Positions 14,869 to 24,800 are shown, counted from the stretch's first letter. The stretch: 64,000 bases of DNA from Viridibacterium sp047600765 (GCA_047600765.1 JASGKF010000001.1:1736001-1800000), one strand, 5' to 3'. Made by a program: numbers and translations. Notes: generated by a model from the letters alone, not told the origin.

Positions 14869-17559
14869 TCAGGCGCGGCGGCTGCGGCCCGCCGCCTTGG
14901 CGCGATACACCTGCGCATCGGCCCGCTCCATCAGGGCCTGCCACCCCTCCTCGGCACTCGCGCCGAAAGCCACGCCGACACTCGCCCCCACGTGCAGGGT
15001 CACGGCGCCGACCACGAAGGGCTCGCACGCCGCGGCCACCACCTTGTCGGCAATCGTCTCGGCATCCGCCAGCCGGCGCACGTGGGTCAAGGCAATCGCA
15101 AACTCATCGCCGCCAAGGCGAGCCACGGCATCGGTCGGGCGCACCAGCGACAACAGGCGCTGCGCGAAGAGGCGCAACACTTCGTCACCCACGCTATGGC
15201 CGTGTGTGTCATTGACCGGCTTGAAGTAGTCGAGATCAATGTAGAGCAGGGCCAGGTTGCCGCCCTCGCCCGCATCGATGCAACGCGTCAGACTGGCCGA
15301 AAAACCCGTGCGGTTGAACAGGCCGGTCAGCGTGTCACGTTCGCTCAGGTCGATCAGGCGCCGCTCTTCGGCACGCTGCTGGGTGATGTCCTGCGCCACG
15401 CCGATGAAACCCTCGATGCTGCCGTCTTCGAGGCGCAGCGGTATGCAGGTCACCGACACGTGCGTGTGCTGCACGGAATCCGGGTAGTCCTTCTCGAACT
15501 GCACCGTCTCGCCCAGCAAGGCACGCTGCAACCATGGCCAGCTGCGGTCATGCTCTTCCTGCCCGAACAACTCGGCGATGGTATGGCCCACGATCTCGTC
15601 GCGGCCACGCTTGCGCCAGCGTTCGAACGCGCGGTTAACCAGCCGATAACGGCCTTCGCGGTCGAGCACGGCCACCATCGCCGGTATCGCCTCGATGACG
15701 GATGCCAGCGTCGCGGTCTGCACGCGCAAAGCTGCCCGGGCCTGCACGGCCAGCGTCACGTCACGCATGACGTGTGAGTAGCGACTGATCTGCCCGTCGG
15801 CATCATGATGGGCCACCACGGTATGCTGCGCCGTGATCTGCCGGCCACCGGCGAGCACGATGCTTGTTTCGCCGGCCCAGGCCCCCTGCCGGGTCACAAC
15901 GGGAACGATTTCTTCATCGAAGCGCCTGACCGTCTCCGGCGTCATGATCTTCTGGATCACACACTCGACATGTGCCGCGCCCGGCGGCAAGGCCAGCGCA
16001 TCACTCAGGGCCGGATTGACGTACAGCACACGCCCTTCACGCGTCGTCTGCACGATCAGGTCGGGCGTATTCTCGAGGATCTCGGTGAGGTCACGCAGGG
16101 CGCGCTCGGCACGTTTGAGATCGGTGATGTCCACCCCGAGGCTGAACGCACCGATGATCTCGCCGCTCTCCGAGCGATCAGGAATCGCATGGATTTCATA
16201 CAGGCGCTCCTCGCCGTCAACGAGTTCGACATGCTCGAAGCGACCGACCTGTCCCTGCTCGACTTCCACCATCGCGGGGAAGAATGTGCCGTCGTCAGTG
16301 CCACCCTTGATCTCGCTGCGCGTGCGCCCCAGCAGCTCTTCCGGGGTCTTGCCGAGCACGCGGCAGCTCTCCTTGTTGACGAAGCGGTAGCGCCACTCCC
16401 TGTCGAGGTAGGAAACGCGCATGGGCAGGTTGTCAGTGATCTTGCGGACGAACTTCTCGCTCTCGGCCAGCTGCTGTTCGAGCAGCTTGCGTTGCGTGAT
16501 GTCACGGCCCACCGAGTGCAGCAGCTTCTCGCCCTCGGCGCTGAACTGCACGCGGTTGGTCCAGTCCGCCCACATCTCGCGGCCGTCCGCAGCAATCATG
16601 CGGTTCTCGCCCATCTGCGGCACGCCGGATTCAAACGCGCGACGGGTTTGCGCCAGCACACCCGCACGGTCCGTCTCGTCGATGAAGTCGATCAGGTTGC
16701 GGCCAATCATGTCTGCCATGCGCAGGCCGAACTGCCGTGCATAGGCCGGGTTAACGTAAACGAGGGTGCCGTCCTCGCGCGCCAGCGAGACCAGCTCGGT
16801 CTGCTCCTCGACGATCGCGCGGTGCTGCTGCTCGCTACGCGCGAGCGCACTGGCGTACTGCTTCTGCGAACGCCACAGCGCCCGGATCTGCACGATGGCC
16901 AGCACGGCACACAGGGCAAAGATCGCCGTCAGCAACAAGGCGATATTGCGTGTCCGCAGTTCGCGCTCGGAGAGCTGCTGGTTCTTCTCGTCGCGGTAGT
17001 TGCGGATGTCGTCCAGCGTGACGATGACCGCTGCGCGCGCTTTCTCGACATAGGCGAACTCGCCGTTGAGGCGCACCATCCGGCGCGCTTCATCCATCTG
17101 CTGCCTGTCATGCGCCGCCAGGATCTTGCGCATCTCTTCGAGCTTGAAGACCACGCGACTGCGCGCTTCCTCCGCATGCTCATGCACGACGGGGTTGTCG
17201 ATGGGAATGCCATCGAGGCTGCGCAACAACGCCGGGAAGTCCGCCATCGCCCGCGCATGGGTGTCGGCGAAGCGCGGCACGTCCGTCAGCAGGTAACCGC
17301 GCAGCGCTGACTCGGCCTCACCGAGGCGCACCAGCACCGTCTGCAGCACACGCAGGCGCTTGTTGAGATCGGCCTGGATGGCCGTCTCGCGCGCCAGCTG
17401 CTGCGACTGCAGCGCGAAGATGACCGTGCCTGCCACCAGCGCCACGAACGCGCACACCACGGCACACACGGTGCCGAGGAGAAACAGGCGCTGCTTGCTG
17501 TCCTGGGGAGCTTGTCCGGTCGTCATTGTCATTTCTGCCGTGCTGCGCGGTGCAGCCAT
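14869..17559 (-). CDS. CHASE3-PAS(x4)-GGDEF diguanylate cyclase
   Basis: 896 residues. Two membrane helices (about 24-48 and 206-228) bracket a periplasmic CHASE3-like helical sensor; four PAS domains follow (about 245-360, 365-490, 495-610, 620-740), then a GGDEF domain with RLGGDEFAIAL, so the cyclase active site looks intact. Product would be cyclic di-GMP from two GTP. No RxxD inhibitory site was confirmed. There is no EAL domain. The start is one of several close ATGs. The gene is convergent with the DUF3617 gene and divergent from the MATE gene. Confidence 0.9.
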   Translation of the reverse strand: MAAPRSTAEMTMTTGQAPQDSKQRLFLLGTVCAVVCAFVALVAGTVIFALQSQQLARETAIQADLNKRLRVLQTVLVRLGEAESALRGYLLTDVPRFADTHARAMADFPALLRSLDGIPIDNPVVHEHAEEARSRVVFKLEEMRKILAAHDRQQMDEARRMVRLNGEFAYVEKARAAVIVTLDDIRNYRDEKNQQLSERELRTRNIALLLTAIFALCAVLAIVQIRALWRSQKQYASALARSEQQHRAIVEEQTELVSLAREDGTLVYVNPAYARQFGLRMADMIGRNLIDFIDETDRAGVLAQTRRAFESGVPQMGENRMIAADGREMWADWTNRVQFSAEGEKLLHSVGRDITQRKLLEQQLAESEKFVRKITDNLPMRVSYLDREWRYRFVNKESCRVLGKTPEELLGRTRSEIKGGTDDGTFFPAMVEVEQGQVGRFEHVELVDGEERLYEIHAIPDRSESGEIIGAFSLGVDITDLKRAERALRDLTEILENTPDLIVQTTREGRVLYVNPALSDALALPPGAAHVECVIQKIMTPETVRRFDEEIVPVVTRQGAWAGETSIVLAGGRQITAQHTVVAHHDADGQISRYSHVMRDVTLAVQARAALRVQTATLASVIEAIPAMVAVLDREGRYRLVNRAFERWRKRGRDEIVGHTIAELFGQEEHDRSWPWLQRALLGETVQFEKDYPDSVQHTHVSVTCIPLRLEDGSIEGFIGVAQDITQQRAEERRLIDLSERDTLTGLFNRTGFSASLTRCIDAGEGGNLALLYIDLDYFKPVNDTHGHSVGDEVLRLFAQRLLSLVRPTDAVARLGGDEFAIALTHVRRLADAETIADKVVAAACEPFVVGAVTLHVGASVGVAFGASAEEGWQALMERADAQVYRAKAAGRSRRA

Positions 17560-17940
17560 TCACATCACATTTCTAGCACGGCACTGCTGGGCACCGGACA
17601 CAAAAAAACCGCTTTTCCGAACCGCATTTCACCTGCGGGACGAACGGTCTGCACAATCGTCTTGTCGGCCACGGCCATCTCAAGGCATTGATTCCATGCA
17701 GAATCCGCCGGCCGCACATTACTGGCGACTAAACTTTAGGACTAGATCGGGTTTTCAGCAGGGCCGCCGTGGCTGCGTCATGCAATCCATCACGGCGACA
17801 CTGTGCGAAATGCCCGCCAGACGGGCATCTGCGGCGCGCGCCCCGCTGGCCGCCGGGAACACGCAAATCCTGATCAAACCCCCTGCGACGGTGGCCGCGA
17901 CAATTCCTGACTCCCTTGTCTGTCCTGAAGGAAGTCCGCA
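17560..17940. other. Intergenic region between GGDEF and MATE genes
   Basis: 381 bp without a convincing gene. It must contain the divergent promoters. Visible structure: a hairpin ATGCCCG-CCAGA-CGGGCAT at 17810-17828 in the long leader of the MATE gene, and a less GC-rich stretch around 17730-17755. No riboswitch class was recognised. Confidence 0.5.
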
Positions 17941-19377
17941 ATGCTGCCCTGGCGCCGCCCACGCCCGCACTCTCCCGCTCCCCCTGCTTCCTCTTCAGCC
18001 TCCGGTCCGCGTGCCGAGCTGGATCTCTACACGCTCTCCTGGCCGATCTTCGTCGAGATGGCGCTGGCCATGCTGATCGGCACCCTGGGCCTGTGGATGG
18101 CGGGCCACGTGTCGGCAGCGGCGGTGGCCGTGTTCGGCATGTCCAACCAGCTGCGCACGGTGTTCGACCGCATCTTCCGCGTCGTCAGCATGGGTGCCAG
18201 CGTGGTGGTGACGCAGCACCGCGGTGGCGGTGATGTGCCCGGCGCGCAGGCATTGGCACGCGCCGGCTTCAGCGCCTCGGTATGGCTGGGCCTCGCGGCT
18301 GCCCTGCTCGTGGGTGCCTGGCCGCAGGGCCTGTTGCATCTGTTGTTCCTGCCCGACGAACTGATGCCCATGGCCGTGCCCTTCATGCGCGTGGTCGCCG
18401 TGGCGCTGGCGATCGAGTCGGTCAACATCACCATGTTCTCGGTGCTGCGCGCCTTCACCTTCACCAAGATCTCGATGCGCCTCGTGATGGCCATGAACCT
18501 GCTGCACGTCGTGGTGAGCGCACCGCTGGTATTCGGCATCGGTCCCATCGAGAGCATGGGCGTCATGGGCCTCGCATGGGGTCAGCTGGCTTCGCGCCTG
18601 CTGGTGTTCGGCATGCTGCTGTGGGTGTGGGCCTACCGCCTCGATGTGCCGCTGGGCTGGCGCGACCTGCTGCGCGTGGCGGGCGAGCCCTTCAAGGCCA
18701 TCCTCGCCATCGGCCTGCCCAGCGCGGGCGAGAAGATCGGCTTCCGCCTGTGCTTCATGTCCACTGTCGCCATGGCCGGCAGCCTGGGCACGGCCGCGCT
18801 GGCCGTGCATGCCTATGCCATGACCATCAATGGCTGGGTCAACATGGTGGTCAACGCTGTCGCCTCGGGCACCGAGATCATCATCGGCCACAAGGTCGGC
18901 GCCGGCCAGCTGCGCAGTGCCAACGCGCTGATGAAGCAGGCCCTGCGCATCTGCCTGATCGCCAGCGGTATCGGCAGCCTCGTCGCCTGGCTGGTCATGC
19001 CCAAGGCCATCGCCCTGTTCTCCGACAACCCGGACGTGCCCATCCTGCTCGGCAGCATCCTCGCCATCGAGCTGCTGGCGGGGCAGGGCCGCTGCCTCAA
19101 CGTGCTGGTCACCGGCGGCCTGCGCGCGGCGGGCGACGCCATCTTCCCGGCCAAGATCAACATCTACATCAACATCGCCGCCGGCACGTTGCTGGCCTGG
19201 CTGCTGGGCATCCACTTCGGCCTGGGCCTGCCGGGCATCTGGCTGGGCTACATGGCCGACGAATGCCTGCGCGGCATTGCCGTGATGACGCGCTGGCACT
19301 GGCGTGGCTGGACACCGCTGGCCCGCGCGGCGCGGCGCCGTGTGCTGCGCAAGCAACGACTCGCGGTGGCCGCATGA
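17941..19377 (+). CDS. MATE-family efflux transporter
   Basis: 478 residues, twelve predicted helices in two halves after a Pro/Ser-rich cytoplasmic N-terminus. MATE proteins export cationic drugs or metabolites using Na+ or H+. Family features include the glycine/valine-rich first helix region (WPIFVEMALAMLIGTLGLWMAG) and a second-half repeat beginning near GLPSAGEKIGF. GAAGGAAG lies seven bases before the ATG. The AraC-type regulator 86 bp downstream on the same strand may control it. Confidence 0.9.
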   Translation: MLPWRRPRPHSPAPPASSSASGPRAELDLYTLSWPIFVEMALAMLIGTLGLWMAGHVSAAAVAVFGMSNQLRTVFDRIFRVVSMGASVVVTQHRGGGDVPGAQALARAGFSASVWLGLAAALLVGAWPQGLLHLLFLPDELMPMAVPFMRVVAVALAIESVNITMFSVLRAFTFTKISMRLVMAMNLLHVVVSAPLVFGIGPIESMGVMGLAWGQLASRLLVFGMLLWVWAYRLDVPLGWRDLLRVAGEPFKAILAIGLPSAGEKIGFRLCFMSTVAMAGSLGTAALAVHAYAMTINGWVNMVVNAVASGTEIIIGHKVGAGQLRSANALMKQALRICLIASGIGSLVAWLVMPKAIALFSDNPDVPILLGSILAIELLAGQGRCLNVLVTGGLRAAGDAIFPAKINIYINIAAGTLLAWLLGIHFGLGLPGIWLGYMADECLRGIAVMTRWHWRGWTPLARAARRRVLRKQRLAVAA

Positions 19378-19463
19378 ACACTGCATGGCGGGGCAGGGTG
19401 CACGACGGCCGCCCCACTTTCACGTAAGGTCTGTATCCGGAACAGCGTAGCCAGAGCCACGAC

Positions 19464-20336
19464 ATGAGCCTCTCTTTCGCAGCCCACCGACGCAAGATGT
19501 GCGGCATCCGCCACATCAACAACTTCATCGGCGCGCATCTCGATGACGACATCACGCTGGAAGACATCGCGGACGCCGCGCACATGTCGCAGGCCCACCT
19601 GGTGCGCTTCTACAGCAGCTGCGTCGGTGAATCGCCGATGCAAGCGCTACGACGGCTGCGCCTGCGGCGTGCCTTCGGCCACATCGAGCAGGGCCGCTTT
19701 GCGCGCATCACCGATGTCGGCTTTGCTGCCGGTTACGGCTCCAGCGCCGCCTTCACGCATGCCTTCCGCAAGGAGTTCGGCTTCGCCCCCAGCGACGTGC
19801 CCTCGGTGCTGCCTGTCAAGGCCGCACCGCCGCCGCTGCGGCTGGAGTGCGTGCCCGAGCGCAAGGTCTATCGCTTCGCCTACGAAGGCGTGTTCGCCGA
19901 GAACGGCTACTTCAAGGCGCGCATGATGTGGCTGTGCCACATGGCCGAGCGCGACGCGCTGCTGAGCTGGCGCGTCAATGATCGCGACCATCCGTTCTCC
20001 GAACGCGGCGCGCAGCATGTCCGCGTCGAGCACTTCGTGCCCGTCAGCGACCAGACCATGGTCATGCGCGAAGCCGATCTCGTCACCCAGGCCGGCGGGC
20101 TGTACGCCGTCACCGAAGTCATGCAGGACACACGCAGCGCGCTGCTGAAGACGCTCGACGAACGCATCCGCGAAGAGCTGGGCTGCCGCATCATCGAAGG
20201 CCACACCATGGATCGCGACATCCACGAGCGTGCCTACCGCACACCGCAGGAACGCTGCTTCGAGATGTACGTGCCCGTCACCCCGGTCGATGCACGCGGA
20301 CACATGCTGGCCGCTGTCGCCACGGCGCGCGCCTGA
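19464..20336 (+). CDS. AraC-family regulator with GyrI-like ligand domain
   Basis: 290 residues. The two AraC HTH motifs are at the N-terminus (LEDIADAAHMSQAHLVRFY and ITDVGFAAGYGSSAAFTHAFRKEFGFAPS, residues about 30-110), followed by a GyrI/SOUL-like effector domain (about 125-290). This Rob/SoxS-plus-GyrI order is typical of regulators of drug or toxic compound efflux, which fits the MATE gene upstream. A hairpin GTGCCGC/GCGGCAC at 20355-20376 follows, without a T-run. Confidence 0.9.
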   Translation: MSLSFAAHRRKMCGIRHINNFIGAHLDDDITLEDIADAAHMSQAHLVRFYSSCVGESPMQALRRLRLRRAFGHIEQGRFARITDVGFAAGYGSSAAFTHAFRKEFGFAPSDVPSVLPVKAAPPPLRLECVPERKVYRFAYEGVFAENGYFKARMMWLCHMAERDALLSWRVNDRDHPFSERGAQHVRVEHFVPVSDQTMVMREADLVTQAGGLYAVTEVMQDTRSALLKTLDERIREELGCRIIEGHTMDRDIHERAYRTPQERCFEMYVPVTPVDARGHMLAAVATARA

Positions 20337-20406
20337 CGCAAAGCCTGATCAAAAGTGCCGCAGCGCGCGGCGGCACAGTGAAGCCTCCCAACCAAGGAGA
20401 ATGCTC

Positions 20407-21369
20407 ATGTCACTGCAGCGCTGTACCCGCTTCATCCTGTCCCTCACGCTGTGCGCCGGCCTCGTCGCACACAGCAGCCTCGCCACCGCAGCAGGCAGTC
20501 TCAAGGGTCTGCTCGAAATCCCGTTGTGGGGCAGCAACGCCGCCCCCGGCACGCAGGGCGTCAAGCTCGACGAGAAGTGGGTCAACAACAGCTTCAACCC
20601 CATCGACCCCGAACGCGACCTGACCGGCATCTCGACGCCTGCGTTGTCGGTGTTCGTGCCGCGCATCCCGAATGGCGCAGCCATGATCGTGGTGCCCGGT
20701 GGCGGCTACCAGAAGAACGTCTATGACAAGGAAGGTGTCGAGATCGCGCGCTGGCTCACCTCCATCGGCGTCACCGCCTTCGTGCTCAAGTACCGCCTGC
20801 CCTCTGAATGGCCCGAAGGCGGCCGCCACATGGCCCTGCAGGACGGCCAGCGCACCATGCGCCTGCTGCGCGCCCACGCGGCCGACTGGAACATCGACCC
20901 CGCACGCATCGGCGTGATCGGTTTCTCCGCTGGTGGTCATCTCGCCGCGACGATGGGTACAGCCTGGAAGAAGAAGCTCTATGAGCCGGTGGACGCCGAC
21001 GACCAGGTGAGTGCGCGGCCTGACGTGCTGGTATCGGTGTACGGCGCCTTCGATGGTGGTGAGCGGACGGCCGACAGCAAGACGCCGGAACGACTGATGC
21101 CTTACTACACCTACCCGGCCACCACGCTCGCCGACGCCGATTCGAGCCCCGCCTTCATCGTCGCCGCCGATGACGACCCCACCGTCAACGCCGAGCAGAG
21201 CGCGCGCTTCTACCTCGCCCTGCACAAGGCCAAGGTACCTGCCGAGCTGCACCTGTACCGCAACGGCGGCCACGGCTTCGCGATCCGCAAGACACAGGCC
21301 CTGCCTCTCGCGGAATGGACCCTGCAATGTCTGGCGTGGATGCGCGCCACGGGATTCGTACCGCGCTGA
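20407..21369 (+). CDS. Secreted alpha/beta-hydrolase esterase (BD-FAE/acetyl-esterase like)
   Basis: 320 residues from ATG 20407, which has AAGGAGA at a proper six-base distance; the ATG at 20401 abuts the Shine-Dalgarno. Signal peptide to about residue 30. Oxyanion region VVPGGGY, nucleophile in GFSAGGH (Ser174), acid in AADDDPTVN (about 255) and His288 in GGHGF make a complete triad. Closest to the esterase/lipase proteins that deacetylate xylan or similar plant polysaccharides; with the GH28 gene far upstream this hints at plant-matter degradation, but the substrate is not shown. Confidence 0.85.
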   Translation: MSLQRCTRFILSLTLCAGLVAHSSLATAAGSLKGLLEIPLWGSNAAPGTQGVKLDEKWVNNSFNPIDPERDLTGISTPALSVFVPRIPNGAAMIVVPGGGYQKNVYDKEGVEIARWLTSIGVTAFVLKYRLPSEWPEGGRHMALQDGQRTMRLLRAHAADWNIDPARIGVIGFSAGGHLAATMGTAWKKKLYEPVDADDQVSARPDVLVSVYGAFDGGERTADSKTPERLMPYYTYPATTLADADSSPAFIVAADDDPTVNAEQSARFYLALHKAKVPAELHLYRNGGHGFAIRKTQALPLAEWTLQCLAWMRATGFVPR

Positions 21370-21375
21370 AGGCCG

Positions 21376-22209
21376 TTACAACATCTGCAAGGGCACGCGG
21401 CCCTTGGGCGCGGGGAACAAGGTGTCGAGCTCGGCCACCTGCTCCGCGCTCAGCGGCCGCTGCAAGGCCTGCAGGTTGTCCTTCAGGCGCGCACGATTGC
21501 CGGTCTTGGGAATCACCAGCACATCCTCGTTGTGCAGCAACCAGCCCAGCGCCGCCTGCGCAGGCGTCAGGCCATGCTGTTGTGCAAAGCCGATCAGCTT
21601 GCGGTCGTTCAGCAAGCGCCCTTGTTCGATAGGCGAGTAAGCCATCAGCGGCACCTCCATCTCGCGCATCCAGGGCAGCAGATCACGCTCGATGCCGCGC
21701 CGCGTGAGGTTGTAGAGCACCTGGTTGGCCGCCACAGCCGTACCCTCGTCGAGCTCGCACCACTCGGCGAGATCGTCAGTGTCGAAGTTGCTCACGCCGA
21801 AGTGACGGATCTTGCCGGCGCCTTGCAACGCGAGGAAAGCCTCCAGCGTCTCTTCGAGCGGCACATTGCCACGCCAGTGCAGCAGGTAGAGGTCGATGCA
21901 GTCGGTATCGAGACGCTTGAGGCTGCGCTCGCAGGCCTGCACGGCACCACGGCGCGAGGCGTTGTGCGGATAGACCTTGCTGACCAGGAAGCAGTCTTGC
22001 CGCCGCCCCGCGATGGCCTCGCCGATCAGCGACTCCGACAAGCCCTCGCCATACATCTCGGCGGTGTCGATGACGCGCACACCGCTATCGAGTGCGAGCT
22101 GGATGGTCGCGATCTCTTCGGCGCGCTGCGACGCCACGTCGCCCATGCACCAGGTGCCCAGGCCCAGGGCCGGCACCGACTCGCCCGACGGCAACATCAC
22201 GCTCTGCAT
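21376..22209 (-). CDS. Aldo/keto reductase
   Basis: 277 residues from ATG 22209, chosen because GGGAG lies upstream; an extension to 22293 reads through the opposite promoter region. (beta/alpha)8 NADPH oxidoreductase: GLGTWCMGD, catalytic Asp/Tyr in VIDTAEMYGEG, Lys in FLVSKVYPHN, His in YLLHWRG, and the NADP-binding segment VIPKTGNRARLKDN. Similar to YeaE-type (methylglyoxal and small aldehyde) reductases. Convergent with the esterase gene, 6 bp between stops. Confidence 0.9.
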   Translation of the reverse strand: MQSVMLPSGESVPALGLGTWCMGDVASQRAEEIATIQLALDSGVRVIDTAEMYGEGLSESLIGEAIAGRRQDCFLVSKVYPHNASRRGAVQACERSLKRLDTDCIDLYLLHWRGNVPLEETLEAFLALQGAGKIRHFGVSNFDTDDLAEWCELDEGTAVAANQVLYNLTRRGIERDLLPWMREMEVPLMAYSPIEQGRLLNDRKLIGFAQQHGLTPAQAALGWLLHNEDVLVIPKTGNRARLKDNLQALQRPLSAEQVAELDTLFPAPKGRVPLQML

Positions 22210-22323
22210 GGTCAACTCCCGCGATGATCTGGCGCCCAGCATACCGTTCGTTGCGCTCTCTGCCCATGACAATCCACAAGGACTGCAAGACAATCACGCC
22301 TCGATGAATCCGCGCACCGCACG

Positions 22324-22783
22324 ATGAGCACTCTCCGCACCGAGGCCGACTGGGCCGCCCTGATCCTCGACTCGCACCAGCGCGCACTCGGCCGGCCTCT
22401 CGCCGACGTGGCTCTCGACGGCCCGGCCCTGCTCGACTGGCTGCGCGACGAAGCCGGCTTCTGCGTGCTGGCCCACGACGCCAGCGACGATCCGTGTTTC
22501 GTTCTACGCCAATGCCGCCACCCTGAGGTGCTTCGGCTTCGCGCGCGACGAATTCCTCGGCATGCCCTCGCGCCTGTCCGCCGAAGCGCCGCGCCGCGAA
22601 GAACGCGAAGCCTTGCTCGCCGATGTGCGACGTCAGGGCTACGCCAGCGGCTACCGCGGCCTGCGCATCGGCAAGCAGGGGCAGCACTTCTGGATCGAGG
22701 ACGTCACTGTGTGGAACCTCGTGGAGAACGGCGAGCGCGTCGGGCAGGCGGCGACCTATCGACGCATCACGCCAATGGAATGA
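22324..22783 (+). pseudogene. MEKHLA-domain protein, frameshifted
   Basis: A 460-bp gene (3n+1) for a roughly 152-residue MEKHLA-domain protein, a PAS-like fold often encoded near redox or light-response genes. The first frame gives LAHDASDDPCF; at 22498-22503 one extra base occurs, and the next frame continues FYANAATLRCFGFARDEFLGMPSRLSAE, then GYRGLRIGK, WIEDVTVWNL and GQAATYRR, all family-conserved. As sequenced the product is truncated and then reads unrelated residues. Real mutation or sequencing error cannot be decided. Function of the domain: presumed small-ligand or redox sensing (inference). Confidence 0.82.
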
Positions 22784-22858
22784 CCTGCCCAAGCCGGCTG
22801 GCATTCCACGATCTTTACCGCCAGAATCGCCCGTGACCTCCTGACCCACCGATCCGAA

Positions 22859-23650
22859 GTGACGCCTCGTTACGAAAATTTTCCGGGATACCTTGAAGCC
22901 GCCATCATCGTGGCTCTTCTTCACGGAACAGAGTACTTTGCCTGTCTGGTGCTGCACGAGTTACAGATACTCGCGGGCGTCCATCCCGGTTACATCAGCA
23001 GCAGCGTCGTGTTGCTCGGCAACGGCATCCTGTTCAGCGTGCTGATGCACATCAAGGGCATGAGCCACTCATCCCTGTTTCACGACACCAGCCATTCGGT
23101 AGGTGCAACGCTGGGCGTGCTCGGCCCGCTCGTCCTGTTGCTGGTGCCGGGCCTGCTCGCCGCAGAGATGCTGCTGCAATGGGGCACGCTCTGGCTGATT
23201 CCACCCGACAGTCAGGATGCAAGCCACTTCGCACGACTCACCGAGCGCAGCCCGGACATGCTGCTGCTCACCTGCGTGCTCGCACCCATACTCGAGGAAA
23301 TGCTTTTCCGCGGCATCATCCTGCGCAGCTTCCTGCAGCAATACCCCGCACGCAGCGCACTGATCGCTTCGGCCCTGCTGTTCGGTGCCGCGCACCTGAA
23401 TCCCTACCAGTTCGTCACCGCCTCGCTGATGGGCTACCTGTCCGGCTGGCTCTACCTGCGCAGCCGCTCGCTCCTCCCTAGCATCATCCTGCACGCCGGC
23501 AACAACATCGGTGTCAGCATCAGCATCGCCATGAATGACGGCAATCGCACCTGGATGGACGTCGCATGGTTCGGCTTTGGTGGCGTCGTCGTTGCGTGGG
23601 CCGCCCTGCGTGCCCTGCACAGGCTGCTGGCCAGGAGCCCAGCGGCCTGA
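22859..23650 (+). CDS. CPBP-family (CAAX protease-like) intramembrane metalloprotease
   Basis: 263 residues, six to eight helices. Motif 1 EEMLFRG, motif 2 FGAAHLN and motif 3 HAGNN provide the glutamates and histidines of the CPBP/ABI glutamic-metal protease site. Bacterial members are linked to membrane-protein or peptide processing and immunity to bacteriocins. The GTG start at 22859 has only weak ribosome-binding support and the frame is open slightly upstream, so the start is uncertain. Converges with rtcA, 24 bp between stops. Confidence 0.88.
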   Translation: MTPRYENFPGYLEAAIIVALLHGTEYFACLVLHELQILAGVHPGYISSSVVLLGNGILFSVLMHIKGMSHSSLFHDTSHSVGATLGVLGPLVLLLVPGLLAAEMLLQWGTLWLIPPDSQDASHFARLTERSPDMLLLTCVLAPILEEMLFRGIILRSFLQQYPARSALIASALLFGAAHLNPYQFVTASLMGYLSGWLYLRSRSLLPSIILHAGNNIGVSISIAMNDGNRTWMDVAWFGFGGVVVAWAALRALHRLLARSPAA

Positions 23651-23674
23651 GTCTGCCTGGTCGAAGACCTGAAC

Positions 23675-24688
23675 TTACGAGATGCTGATGCGATGCCCCG
23701 CGGCCTCCGTCTGCATGTCGATCTCGACCGGCAGGAACTTCGCGATCACCTCGGCGTTGGTGCGCAAGTGTGACGACAGGCTGGTGGTGGTGAAGCTGCC
23801 CGCACCCGCCAGCGCCATGGGCAGCAGCAACTGGTCCGCCAGGTGTTCCGCCACGGCGCCCGAACCATCACGGTAGGCCATCACCTCGCGCGCCAGCATC
23901 CCGGCGACGCGTACCGCCGGCAAACCCTTCTCGCCGAGTGCCATGAACACCTCGCTGACCGCCGCGTAATGCAGCGTCACCAACAAGGCATTACCCGGCC
24001 CCTGGTTGCCCGGCAGGCCACGAATCTGCAGATCGGTCAGCCCCAGCTCCTGCTGCAACACATCCAGCTCGCGCTTCGCCACGTCGCCGGGCACGCCTGC
24101 GATGACGGCCGTTGCCTGCGCCGACACGAAGTCGCCGCGCGCATCCAGCGCCAGGGCTTGCAGCTTCGCCAGCGGCTGCACGCGCGCCAGCACCTCGCCA
24201 CCACCGGCCGGGTAGAAGCCATGGCGCAACAGTTCCAGTTCCATCGTCACGCCCATGCGCCGCATCAGCGGCAGCCAGGCACCGATCAGGAAGTCCGCCG
24301 GCGGCGCAGCCGGGTTATGCGTGCCACCGCTCACATGCACCGTGCTCGGCGCATCGGCAAACCACAGCGCCGGCAACACCGTCTGCAACACCAGCGTGCA
24401 GCTACCCGCCGTGCCGATGGCGTAACGGTACTCACCGCCACGGATCTTGCCCGGCGTGAAAGTCAGGCTCAAGGAACCTGCATGGGCACCTTCGACCACC
24501 GCGCCACAGATCTCCGCGGCCGCGTTCACCGCCGTCAGGTGCTGGCGCAACAGGCCCGGTTTGCTGCGCTTCGCGCGGATGCGCTCGATACGGAACGGCG
24601 TACCGGTAATCATCGACAGCGTCAGCGCCGTCCGCAAAATCTGCCCGCCGCCTTCGCCTTGCGAGCCATCGAGTTCGATCATGTTCAT
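23675..24688 (-). CDS. rtcA: RNA 3'-terminal phosphate cyclase
   Basis: 337 residues. RtcA uses ATP to convert RNA 3'-phosphate (or 2'-phosphate) ends to 2',3'-cyclic phosphates through a covalent histidine-AMP. Family features: DGSQGEGGGQILRTALTLS at the start, RAKRSKPGLLRQHLTA, HVSGGTHNPAAPPADF, and SFTTTSLSSHLRTN with the catalytic-type His307. Length matches E. coli RtcA (about 338). Last gene of the minus-strand RNA-repair operon, separated from the phosphatase gene by a 150-bp gap that holds a GC-rich repeat, so its expression may be partly uncoupled. Confidence 0.95.
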   Translation of the reverse strand: MNMIELDGSQGEGGGQILRTALTLSMITGTPFRIERIRAKRSKPGLLRQHLTAVNAAAEICGAVVEGAHAGSLSLTFTPGKIRGGEYRYAIGTAGSCTLVLQTVLPALWFADAPSTVHVSGGTHNPAAPPADFLIGAWLPLMRRMGVTMELELLRHGFYPAGGGEVLARVQPLAKLQALALDARGDFVSAQATAVIAGVPGDVAKRELDVLQQELGLTDLQIRGLPGNQGPGNALLVTLHYAAVSEVFMALGEKGLPAVRVAGMLAREVMAYRDGSGAVAEHLADQLLLPMALAGAGSFTTTSLSSHLRTNAEVIAKFLPVEIDMQTEAAGHRISIS

Positions 24689-24755
24689 TTGATTTTTTCT
24701 ACTTCAACTTGTGCCGTCATTCCCGCCAGCTTTATAGCCGGTGTAGCCGCACTAC

Positions 24756-24800
24756 GCCCCCCTCGCCCGCTTGCGAGAGAGGGGTTGGGGGAGAGGGCGT
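24756..24800. repeat. GC-rich dispersed hairpin repeat between phosphatase gene and rtcA
   Basis: CCCCCCTCGCCCGCTTGCGAG..AGAGGGGTTGGGGGAGAGGG: the same unit type as at 5626-5663, with arms CCCCTCGCC and a GA-rich return arm. Transcribed in the rtc operon leader before rtcA. Confidence 0.7.

Noticed and set aside
17560..17940. Riboswitch upstream of the MATE exporter
   Set aside because: A hairpin is present but no guanidine (ykkC/mini-ykkC) or other known motif could be matched.
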